From Fragilariopsis cylindrus CCMP1102 (taxonomy: Eukaryota > Bacillariophyta > Bacillariophyceae > Bacillariales > Bacillariaceae): 28,032 bases of DNA. The notes under the pieces are model-generated. The model ran no database searches. It was given only the letters and a program-made list of their open reading frames with translations, and was not told where the DNA came from. Each line of letters starts with the position of its first letter. Position 1 is the stretch's first letter. The translations under genes and the position numbers were made by a program. Of the stretch, positions 19,472 to 28,032 are shown one piece after another. Location of the stretch: contig FMBT01000659.1 in NCBI GenBank assembly GCA_900095095.1, positions 1 to 28,032 on the forward strand. Reading direction: 5' to 3'.

Positions 19472-20460
19472 ATCGTCTTGGAACATAAATACAAACATCG
19501 CGCTCATAATACGGTATTGATAATTGCTTAAATGATATTTTCGTGATGCGACGGTTATTCGGGTTAGTCGTATGTACTGTACGGTGCCACGTCGTACGAT
19601 AGAAAACTACATTAGAGTAACAGACAGTCTCGTCTTGGAACATAAATAATTGCTTAAATGATATTTTCGTGATACGACGGTTATTAAGGGTTAGTCATAT
19701 GTACTGTACGCTGCTACGTCGTACGATAGAAAACTACATTAGAGTAACAGACAGTCTCGTCTTGGAACATAAATACAAACATCGCTCATAATATTGATAA
19801 TTGTTAAGTGATATTTTCGTGATACGACGGTTATTCGGGTTAGTCATATGTACTGTACGCTGCTACGTCGTACAATAGAAAACTACATTAGAGTAACAGA
19901 CAGTCTGTTCTTCACAACATGTTCCCTGCTCCACGCGCATATCATTCTCGGCTTGGATGTCATACAGTAAATGCATATGCAAAATTTTCGTATACAGTAA
20001 CAACTAGATCGTCCGTACTGCTATATACAGGTGAGGCGGGTGTTGCCGTGGATGTGCTTAAAAGAGAAAAGTTTTTGGAATACTTCGCAAAGAAAAATAT
20101 TTATTAAATGCACTAATTTTTGTAATCTATCTTTTTGCATACACAGTCGCAACTTTTAGATCCTATCGTACATAGACTGCTATGTGTGATTATTATTTTT
20201 AATTTTCTATATATTATATTTCTCGAAGACTACAGTAGTAGTTGCCACTAGTAGGAGAACACTTTTTCTTTTTACTTAATGCTCCGCAACTATTACTGCT
20301 CATGAATGGATGTCATGATGATTTTGATCACGAATACAATTTAGAGCCTTTGATCTTCATTCGATTTGATTCATTCGATTTGATTCATTCGATTGATTGA
20401 TTCATTCATTCATTCGATTGATTCTTATGCTGAAGCAAGAATGAAACGAAGTCCCACACA
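19472..20460 (+). repeat. left arm (inner part) of large inverted repeat
   Basis: The reverse complement aligns with about 23,771-24,885. Landmarks are the GTCCCACAC end at 20451-20459 against GTGTGGGAC at 23771, the TACTTCGCAAAGAA block at 20081-20094 against TTCTTTGCGAAGTA at 24160-24173, and the CTGCTCCACGCGCATAT and TGTCATACAGTAAATGCAT blocks near 19927-19975. A short frame at 19919-20107 is not conserved in the other arm. Otherwise no gene is seen. A CATTCGATTTGATT-type microsatellite lies at about 20358-20425. Confidence 0.82.
19473..19905 (+). repeat. three-unit tandem array next to the 3' LTR
   Basis: Units 19473-19629 (157 bp), 19630-19756 (127 bp, internal deletion after CATAAATA) and 19757-19905 (149 bp). 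Each starts TCGTCTTGGAACATAAAT and ends TAACAGACAGTC. All share GATATTTTCGTGAT-CGACGG and ACTACATTAGAGTAACAGAC. Units 2 and 3 differ by few substitutions. The right arm has only one diverged, inverted counterpart of the unit end (about 24815-24885), so the array expanded on this side. Confidence 0.9.
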
Positions 20461-20500
20461 CTACACTACTGTACGTACTGAACATCAAAAAAGAAAAAGC

Positions 20501-23005
20501 ATGGCTCTAGGTAGCGCCGCGCCGCGCTACCTTTTAATCGTGTTGATTTTTATATCACTTCACGTCACGCCGTACGTCGTCGTATCATAAAGAATGTGGG
20601 ACTCACTCGCATCACTCCCTCCACTCTAAATTACCTTGTATTATTTTTTATATTATAGTATTGAGTTCACAGAATCTTTTCTCTTTTAATAGTCACATAA
20701 AAAAGAAGGAAGACAGGAAAAATGATGCAACATTATTTACGAGGCGGTATAAATAGTCGACGACGTCGTAATCGTAATCGTAATCGTAGTAATAGTAATA
20801 GTCGTCGTTTATTCGAACAAGAGCAGATGATGGAAGATAATGATATTATAATTGACAATAAATACAGCAACATCAACAGCAGGAGCAGTAGGAGTAGTAT
20901 TAGCAGTAGGAGCAGTAGGAGCGCATTATTCGTTGACCATAATAATAACCAGCATTTCGCAGTAATGACAAATAACAATAACAGTAACAATAGCAGTACA
21001 ATCGATGTTAACATTATTAACATGACTACGTCATCACAACAACAACCATCATCAATATCATCAATATCATCATCATCGATATTAACTGTTGATGGGACTA
21101 CTACACCTGTATGGGTAGCAATAGTATTACCTTTGTTACTGTTAATATGTTGTTGTTTATGCTCATTCTCAGCAAGAAGAAACGTTCCTGGACCTGAATT
21201 TCATAGAGGTTCAATGATAAGATCTCAAGCACAAAGAGTATGGGAAATTGAACGTCGTAAACGTAGACGTCATGAATATTCAGAAGATGAACGAAAAGCT
21301 CAGATCAATGATAATGTTATAACAATGAAAATTATATCCAAAGATCGTAATAAAACTGGCTACTATAGATTAGGACCTGCTACTGTAGTTGTTCATGCTG
21401 TTGACGACGTTGAAAAGGAGAAGGGAATTATATCCAAAGCATCGGAAGAAAAAGAAGTAGAAGTAGAAGTAGAAGTAGACCAAGCAGAAGTAGAAGTAGA
21501 AGATGCTTATTAGTGTCGTCATCGTCATTGCCTACTTATTATATCCTATTATAACAAAGAGGAGTACCGATACAGCTGATACATTCATTTTGTCTACTAC
21601 TACTAATCATGATCATAATTCAGATAGTTCAGATTCCGATAATGATTCCGAAGAATCGGATTATAACGACGGTGACGACGACAACGAAGAAGAATTCAAT
21701 GTTGATGGTCACAATTTCCAAGACGACAGCGTATTAGTTGACAATCCTAATGACAATCACAATCACAATGACAGTAATCACAATGAAGATAATAATAATT
21801 ATAATGATGATGAAGATTATATATGTCATATTTGTTTAGATGGATTTATAATAGGTGATTTGGTTATGTTTCAAAATCAACAAAAGCAAAAACAAAAGCA
21901 GAAACAAAAGAGCTGCATTGTTACTGAATCATCATCACATGATTGTTCTGGTAACAATAATGATAGTAGTAATAGTGCTAGTAGTACTTCTAACAGTAGT
22001 AGTTGTGGACATGTATTTCATAAAGAATGTATTCTGCAATGGTTACTTGAAAAACGTGAAAATGAATGTCCAACATGTCGTACCGTATTTATTACTCATA
22101 CTGAAGATAATGATGAAGAACATGAACATAATGATGATAATGATCAAGAACATAATGAGGATGTTAGTGAAGATGTTAGTGAAGATGATCATGATAATAA
22201 TAGCAATGTCCCTATCAATAACAACAACAACAATAATGATAATGATAATGATGATGATTCAGCGGACGACGGGATCGCAATTGTTGATTTAGAAAAAGGA
22301 ATTCTACTACAACATGATGAAGATCATGCTAATATTAGTGATGATAACAACAACAACAATGATGATAATAACAATAATGATATAACATATTATATCGCGA
22401 AAGGTAGAATTCTTACTATTGCAAAAGTTCAAGACCGAGACTACGACTGTAATAGTAATGGAAATAGTAATAGTAATGAACAGGCGTATAATAATGATAA
22501 ACTTTCTATGATTCCATTTCCATTTCGACATATATCACAAAGTTGTATTGAATTCGACGAGCAGCGACCATCGTCGTCATCATCCCGTAATACTACTAGT
22601 ACCTATCATTCTGCCCTACCTTTACATCAGAATCAGGATCAGATTCATCCCGAACATTTACTACTACTACCACTACCACATCAACAACAAACAAGAAGAA
22701 GAAGAACAATGTCTGATGATTTATTATCATCGGAATCATTACCAAAAACATCATCATTATCATCAGTATCACATCATAATAAACATTATAATGAAATGAT
22801 GACAGTACATTATGATTCTAGTAGTGGTGGTGATGATGATGATGATGATGATGAGGAAGATGATATTATTATTGGAATTCTGAACAATAATAGTAACAAT
22901 AACAACATAACAACAGATAACAGTAGTACTATTACGCGTAGCACTAGTACTAGTACTCATGGTAGTAATAATAATAAATCATTTATCTTTTGTCAACGTT
23001 CATAA
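20501..23005 (+). CDS. membrane RING-H2 finger protein (likely E3 ubiquitin ligase), spliced model
   Basis: The core runs 20722-21456, then from about 21560 to 23005. The first part has an Arg/Asn/Ser-rich stretch, one membrane helix (TPVWVAIVLPLLLLICCCLC), then SARRNVPGPEFHRGS and a basic helix RVWEIERRKRRRHEYSEDE. The second part has a long acidic Asp/Asn linker, then CHICLDGF, 56 residues of Lys/Gln/Ser repeats, CGHVFHKEC and CPTCR: a C3H2C3 RING that would bind E2 enzymes. The C-terminus is disordered. The two frames differ, and an intron at about 21457-21559 would join them in phase. An upstream exon 20501-20571, MALGSAAPRYLLIVLIFISL, looks like a signal peptide and splices (GTACGT donor, acceptor at 20705) in phase to MMQHYLRGG. 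Membrane E3 function is inferred from domain order; both splices are inference. Confidence 0.68.
20509..20532. other. GC-rich hairpin in signal-peptide exon
   Basis: AGGTAGCGC / GCGCTACCT form a perfect 9-bp inverted repeat with a 6-base loop, GC-rich in AT-rich surroundings, starting eight bases after the ATG at 20501. Confidence 0.6.
20572..20705 (+). other. possible intron between signal-peptide exon and RING gene
   Basis: GTACGT donor, the same hexamer as the intron at 4197 on the minus strand, and an AAAAAAG acceptor, 134 nt. The phases match. A pyrimidine-rich TTTTCTCTTTTAATAG lies upstream of the acceptor, but that nearer AG would hit a stop. Confidence 0.4.
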
Positions 23006-23770
23006 CAATAATAACAATATCAATCAATATAACAACATAAAGTGCACAAGTAAAAAAGGCAAAAAGTCGTCGTTTTCTTTCTAAAGTTTAACGTTACTAT
23101 ATTGTTGATGGTCCACCCGTCGGCATGGAGGCACGGTACTTATTGCTTTGCTGGGATTGATGGAACTCACTCAACGCATCATTATTAGGATCGTTGCATG
23201 TATCGACTATCTGCATGTTGGTATGCGGTTGTTGATTTCGACAGAGAGAACGTGTACTGTAGTATTATCTGTGAGTGACTCAATATAGCTGATGGATATC
23301 AAATTGTTCCTACTGTTGTTGTTGTTGATGATGATGATGATCGATAATGACGATCTTGATAATAATGATCTAATTTTTTGTCAAGATCCATTTTTTCGTT
23401 ATAACGAAAGACATATCATCAACAAATTGATGAATGTTCGTTCGTGACGTTCTCTTACTTCCTGTTCATCGCGAGTAACACCATAATGATATCGATTATT
23501 ACTAGACGAGTACTACTCATCTTAGCTATATTATTGTTGTTGATTTGTTCCTTATGAAACCTAAATAGCGGTAACTGTTACGATGATGGGCCGCAAGCAA
23601 TTTCATGAGGGCATGATTTAGTTTTTATGTAAATGAGTCACTACACGGGACCCACTACAGGCTATTTAGTCACGAATCACGTGTAACCCTATTGTTTGAA
23701 TATTGTATTTGTATTTGTTAACGCGAGTAGACAGTGCAGTACTGTAGTCTGCACAGATAAAATAATGTGC
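23006..23770. other. intergenic region 3' of the RING gene, no gene seen
   Basis: Spacer between the RING gene and the inner edge of the right arm. It has TTGTTGATGATGATGAT microsatellites near 23317-23342. No supported frame or RNA gene. Confidence 0.5.
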
Positions 23771-26359
23771 GTGTGGGACTTCGTTTCATTGCTTCAAAAG
23801 AATCAATCGAATCAAAACGAATGAATCAAACGCTCTAAATTGTATTCGCGATCAAAACAATCATCATCCATCCATTCAAGAATTGAATTGAATTGAATTG
23901 AATTGAATGTTGAATGAATCTTCAAGATGACATACATAAATAGAAAATTAAAAATAATAATCACACCTGTATAGCAGTACGGACGGTATACAGGATCTAA
24001 AAGTTTGTTACTGTATGCGTGCGCTACAAAAATTAGAATCTTCAAGATGACATACATAAATGAAAATTAAAAATAATAATACGGACGTTACCGGTAAAGG
24101 ATCTAAAAGTTGTTACTGTATGCACGCGCTCCAAAAATTAGTTCGTTAAATAAATATTGTTCTTTGCGAAGTATTTGTGTCACATCAATTGAGAAGCTTA
24201 ATTGGTGTGTCGTCAAATGAAAAATTATAATCGTGAGTTCCCGCGACAGCTTTATGTATGCGAACTACTACTGTACAATATAATATATATAATAATGCGC
24301 TAATAGCTAGCTAGAGCCATAATTTTTCATCTTTGAAGAACTTCTTTGAAGTACCGTAGTCTACACAGCCAATTGATGCGAGCCTTTCCTTATAAACTTC
24401 ATGCACCGACCTCAGTCTCCGACTTCGTTCGTTATCTTCTGGTTTAATGCAAGTACCCAGAAAGTACCATGTACTAGTGCGGCGTAAAACACGCAAGTTA
24501 TTAACAGACTTTGTTTCATTCATAAGAATCAAATCGAATCAACCGAATCGAATCAAAGGCTCTACTATAAATTGTATTCGCGATTAAAACAATCATCATC
24601 CATTCAATCGTTCGAATAATTGAATGTTAAATGAATCTTCAAGATGATATACATAAATAGAAAATTAAAAATAATGATCACACCTGTATATGTAGCAGCC
24701 CTGACGGTATACAGGAGCTAAAAGTTGTTACTGTATGCGGAAATTTTGCATGCATTACTGTATGACAGTCCAGCCAAAAATGTGAGCGTGGAGCAGGAGA
24801 ACACGTGAAGAGCAGAATGTCTACTTCCTTCGGTTGCACGGGGGAAGTACTGTAGTTTTCTTCAGTACGACGTAACTATTCATTTTTTTCATCTTCTATT
24901 TTTGCTTCACTCGCGACCATAAACTCATCACTTAAATTATTTAAGTTATTGTCGTTGGCGCTTCAATTAATTAATTTCAGTCCTATCTTCAATGGAAATG
25001 AAACAATAAAATTCTTGTTTCTTATTGGCATCGGCATGTATTATCACAAAAATATCAGTCAAATACCGTAATTTTACAGCTGATGGTTAATTCATTTTAA
25101 TATTTTACCGTCATTTGCGTCCTTTTTATTAGTACTCGAAGTAGCTTAATGAATTGTTTATAATAGCTTAATCAATTGTTTTTAAATATTGAAAGGATTC
25201 GCTACTTAGATACTACCGTTGATTCACCTGTTTCAAAAATTTGGACTATAGACAGACTACAAAAATTAGTGGGCGTTAGATAAATATATTGTTCTTTGCG
25301 AAGTATTCCCTGTCACTGTGACGTATCTGCTCCTCTCCGTCTTATCACTTTGCATAAACTCTTCATTTTTCTTACGAAGTAATCACGTTACTGATCAAGT
25401 TATTGGCATCGGCATGTATTAACACGAAAATATTAATCAAATACCGTAATTTTACAGCTGATGGTTAATTAATTTTAATTTTATCTTCCTTTACTATTTA
25501 CTATTCCAGCTTCGTATCAATCCGGCATTGAAGGGGTGGTCAAGATATTGCTCACAAACATTTACAAAACGTAAGTCAAGCAACAACATTAACCCTGTTA
25601 GCAACTCTCAACAGAACTTGAATCGGTGGTCAAGATATTGCTCACAATAATCTACAAACCATAAGTCGAAAAACATCAAGACTGTCAACTATCAACAGAC
25701 CCAGAACTAACTACTATTACTAGGACATACGTCTTTATATATCGAAACGAATATGAAAAAGAAGGTACGATTTCAGGACCAGCCTACACTTAACTGGCAG
25801 TATAGAGCTGCTGTTGCGAAAGAGGTGAATCGTCTCGCGGAAATCCCAAAAGATCTCTTCTCGTCTACGCAAGACCGCCGGTGGGATTCATCGGTATCGC
25901 CTACTACTCCACCACAAGCCCGACCTTCATCACAAATAATGCAAACATCATCAAGCAGTACTTTATCAGATGATCTTCGACAACTGTTACTTGGAGAAAT
26001 TTCTTCTTCTTCGTCTCTTGGGGCGTCTTCTTCTGTAAGGATGAATGATAAAAGCAGTAAGAGCAACAGGAATAACTACAGTCCTCCTTCAATTCCTCTT
26101 CGTAAGGAGAGTACGGATTCGCTACGCAAGGCAATTTTGGGTGTGGAGAAGGGACCGTCTTCTTCATCATCGTCGTCATCATCGTCTCCTTCTATTCCTA
26201 CGGTAACTACTCCCTATTCCAACATCTATATCACTAAGAGGAATCATAGTTTTTCAACTATTGAGATGATCAATAAGGATCAAAAATATACAGCTATTAA
26301 GACAACGCGATGATGTACCTCCCATGGTAGTCCTTTGCCGCAAGAGCTCCTTCAACAAC
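23771..26359 (-). repeat. right arm of large diverged inverted repeat
   Basis: This is the inverted counterpart of 12879-14165 plus 19472-20460. It carries its own direct duplications. A GAATCTTCAAGATGA unit occurs at 23916-24035, 24036-24140 and about 24633-24740. The TTGTATTCGCGAT-AAAACAATCATCATCC block occurs at about 23840 and 24572. TTCTTTGCGAAGTAT occurs at 24160 and 25294. TTGGCATCGGCATGTATTA occurs at 25025 and 25403. A (GAATT)n run lies at about 23880-23908. No gene is seen before 25753. Confidence 0.82.
25753..26313 (+). CDS. MKKKVRF-family protein, right copy, altered C-terminus
   Basis: 186 residues, starting MKKKVRFQDQPTLNWQYRAA, with AKEVNRLAEIPKDLF, RRWD, LSDDLRQLLLGEISS and a Ser-rich tail. 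K-K-V-R-F matches the PP1-docking RVxF pattern. No catalytic domain; probably a mostly disordered regulator. It is paralogous to the minus-strand copy at 12993, with most differences synonymous or conservative up to NHSFS. Here the Ser codon where the left copy has TAG is intact, but about 11 bases are missing near 26305, so the frame ends at TGA in AAG ACA ACG CGA TGA. The ancestral end (DDVPPMVV...RKSSFNN) remains as out-of-frame DNA to 26359. The start is supported by identity with the other copy from the same Met. Confidence 0.65.
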   Translation: MKKKVRFQDQPTLNWQYRAAVAKEVNRLAEIPKDLFSSTQDRRWDSSVSPTTPPQARPSSQIMQTSSSSTLSDDLRQLLLGEISSSSSLGASSSVRMNDKSSKSNRNNYSPPSIPLRKESTDSLRKAILGVEKGPSSSSSSSSSSPSIPTVTTPYSNIYITKRNHSFSTIEMINKDQKYTAIKTTR

Positions 26360-26763
26360 GTTTTATGAAGAGAATGGGCGCAAGCAATGAGCTGATACAT
26401 GCAACTCAGTCTTAAAAATAAAACATCAGTGTTTAGGACTGAAATAAATAACTCAGTCTTAAAAATAGAAACATTAGATTTTAGGACTGAATCCTAGAAA
26501 TCACAATATTGAAGATAATCATTGCTGTACATTGATTTTCTTCTTTGCACGCACGGTAAAGAAAAAGGAAGAGACTATTATAATATTATTTGTTGTTTAC
26601 TTATTTTTTTCACATATATATTTTTAAATTTAGGACTTTGAAAAAACTATTATTTTAATTCATGTTACGTACTGTATGCATAAGTCGAAAAAAAGCTAGA
26701 TATTGACCATCGTCATTGTACTACAGTACGTTTTGCCCTGTCCTATACCTACTATTTAACTCA
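26314..26763. other. spacer between MKKKVRF copy and SLAERRAKRAA gene
   Basis: A 3'-to-3' intergenic region. Apart from the end of the repeat arm and the duplicated hairpin at 26404-26497, it is AT-rich with no gene. Confidence 0.5.
26404..26497 (+). repeat. tandem pair of hairpin units
   Basis: Two 47-bp units, 26404-26450 and 26451-26497, each opening ACTCAGTCTTAAAAATA and closing TTTAGGACTGAA. CAGTCTTAAA and TTTAGGACTG can pair within each unit (one G-U in RNA), giving two successive stem-loops. They lie about 90 bases after the MKKKVRF stop, so they may form 3'-end RNA structure, or be a small inverted-repeat remnant. Confidence 0.65.
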
Positions 26764-28023
26764 TTACGCTGAAATTGCTTCACCAAATTCACCCGTATCA
26801 TTCCCTTCATCGTCCTTGCCCTCGTTATCTTCATCGCTAATATTAGGAAGATCATCTGCTATTATTGTTGCTGCTGTAGTTTTTCTTGATGCACGTTCTT
26901 GTAATGAATGTTCTGATGCTGCTGCTTCATCTGCTGCTGCTGCACTTTTTTGTGCTTTACGTGCATTCCTCGCACGTTCTAATAAATCAGATCGTGATGG
27001 ATTTGCTGCTGATGCTGATGACGTCCCTGCTGCTGTTGCGGCTGCTGTTGTTTTATCAACAACACCACTAGATGATGATGTTAATGCTTCACGTGCAGCT
27101 GCACGTTTTGCACGCCTTTCTGCTAATGATTCTGGCAAAATATTAGGACTGCTGGTACTTGATGTTGATGCTTTAGGTGCTACTACTGCTGCTGCTGCTG
27201 CCCCTGTTGCTTTAGATGCTGCACTACTAGCAACAATAGCTGCTTTACGTTCAGCTGCACGTTTTGCACGCCTTTCTGCTAATGATTCTGGCAAAACATT
27301 AGGACTGCTACTACTTGATGCAGATGCTTTAGATGCTTCTGCTGCTGCTGCTGCCCCTGTTGTTGTTGTTGCTGCTGTTGTTTTAGATGCTGTTGCACTG
27401 ATAGCTGCTTCACGTTCAGCTGCACGTTTTGCGCGCCGTTCTGCTAATGATGATGTTGGTGGTGGTAGTATACTTTTATCTACAGTAGTAGTTGGCTGCT
27501 GCTGCTGCTTCTTCTCACCACCATCTTCACTACTACTACTACTACTACTACCATCATCCGTTAGCGGCGGTGCACTAAAATTAGCAATAATACCACTACT
27601 ATTTTTGGATGATGATGAATCAGCAAGTGATTCACCTCCACCTGTAAATGATAATCTGTATTTCTTTCGTTCACTACCACCAGTAAGTGGACCTTCTATT
27701 ATACTTGTACTATCATCAGATGATTTTGATGATTGTGATGAATCATCGTCGTCGTTGTCACTATCGTCATCGTCGTCATCACTACTATTAACATGAACAT
27801 TGGTTGGAACGCCACCACTCATGTTGTTTTCATCTTCTTCCATCACGGGAGCAGGTACCATTAATGATTTAATAGATGTTTGTAAGTTTTGAGCCCACAT
27901 ATTACCTCGTACTGTTGTCTTTTGTTGTGCAATAGGTGATGCTAATGGAGAAACATTGTCACGGAATGACTTTTTACTGATGGATTTTTGGTCGAATGTA
28001 TCACCCTTCTCTTCTTCAACAAT
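26764..28023 (-). CDS. Ser/Asp/Ala-rich protein with SLAERRAKRAA repeats, 5' partial
   Basis: An ATG at 27900 gives 378 residues. The frame upstream stays open to 28023 and reads like coding sequence (KSFRDNVSPLASPIAQQKTT, then VRGNMWAQNLQTSIKSLMVP), so the real start probably lies in another exon beyond the window. The order is an acidic Asp/Ser run, RKKYRLSFTGGG, a Ser and Gln-rich linker, and three near-identical blocks PESLAERRAKRAAxR (first one SSLAERRAKRAAER) about 50 residues apart. A weaker fourth, DLLERARNARKAQK, and an acidic C-terminus NISDEDNEGKDDEG follow. The Arg/Ala blocks form strongly basic amphipathic helices separated by Ala/Ser/Thr linkers, so nucleic acid or acidic-partner binding is plausible. 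I do not recognise the family. The repeats suggest expansion by internal duplication. Confidence 0.65.
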   Translation of the reverse strand: MVEEEKGDTFDQKSISKKSFRDNVSPLASPIAQQKTTVRGNMWAQNLQTSIKSLMVPAPVMEEDENNMSGGVPTNVHVNSSDDDDDDSDNDDDDSSQSSKSSDDSTSIIEGPLTGGSERKKYRLSFTGGGESLADSSSSKNSSGIIANFSAPPLTDDGSSSSSSSEDGGEKKQQQQPTTTVDKSILPPPTSSLAERRAKRAAEREAAISATASKTTAATTTTGAAAAAEASKASASSSSSPNVLPESLAERRAKRAAERKAAIVASSAASKATGAAAAAVVAPKASTSSTSSPNILPESLAERRAKRAAAREALTSSSSGVVDKTTAAATAAGTSSASAANPSRSDLLERARNARKAQKSAAAADEAAASEHSLQERASRKTTAATIIADDLPNISDEDNEGKDDEGNDTGEFGEAISA

Positions 28024-28032
28024 TCATCCTTT

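Noticed and set aside
19919..20107. 62-residue plus-strand frame in the inner left arm
   Set aside because: Not preserved in the homologous right arm and without recognisable content.
1348..27550. Regularly spaced short repeats as a CRISPR array
   Set aside because: All short repeats are contiguous microsatellites or diverged tandem units without unique spacers, and the genes are eukaryotic.

Overview
The window looks like nuclear DNA of a diatom or related stramenopile. The evidence is AT-rich spacers full of short repeats, proteins dominated by Asn, Gln, Ser and Asp runs, GT-AG introns of about 100-250 nt, and a protein joining a CRAL-TRIO-like lipid-binding region to a motif (NDVLF then HPGN) that I recall from diatom DUF6824 proteins. 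The assignment rests on style and family recall; no rRNA or organelle gene pins it down.

Layout. Positions 1-9005 hold five dispersed genes: a 5'-partial Rossmann/methyltransferase-like protein (2-889), a Gly-zipper membrane-type protein (1461-2171, minus), a Q/N-rich coiled-coil protein in two exons (4850-3332, minus), a small secreted six-cysteine protein (6953-7327), and a thioredoxin-like protein (8350-9005) whose frame is broken once. A two-exon CRAL-TRIO/DUF6824-like gene occupies 9902-11889.

From 12879 to 26359 the window is organised as one large diverged inverted repeat. Each arm carries, near its outer end, a copy of a small gene beginning MKKKVRF (12993-13484 minus; 25753-26313 plus). 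The two copies point outward and their 3' ends have decayed differently. Between the arms lies a gene for a membrane RING-H2 protein (about 20501-23005). The left arm is interrupted by a 5.3 kb Ty3/gypsy LTR retrotransposon (14166-19471). It has identical 218-bp LTRs, gag, and a protease-RT-RNase H-integrase pol. Gag and pol lie in the same frame, separated by one TGA, and the RNase H region contains four one-base frame breaks. A three-unit tandem array (19473-19905) starts one base after the 3' LTR.

The window ends with a Ser/Asp/Ala-rich minus-strand protein carrying repeated SLAERRAKRAA blocks (26764-28023, 5' partial).

The genes do not form a pathway or operon. The strongest signals are structural: the retroelement-split inverted duplication, the different decay of its two gene copies, and a series of inferred one-base losses, most of them in short homopolymers, that could be consensus errors or real lesions.
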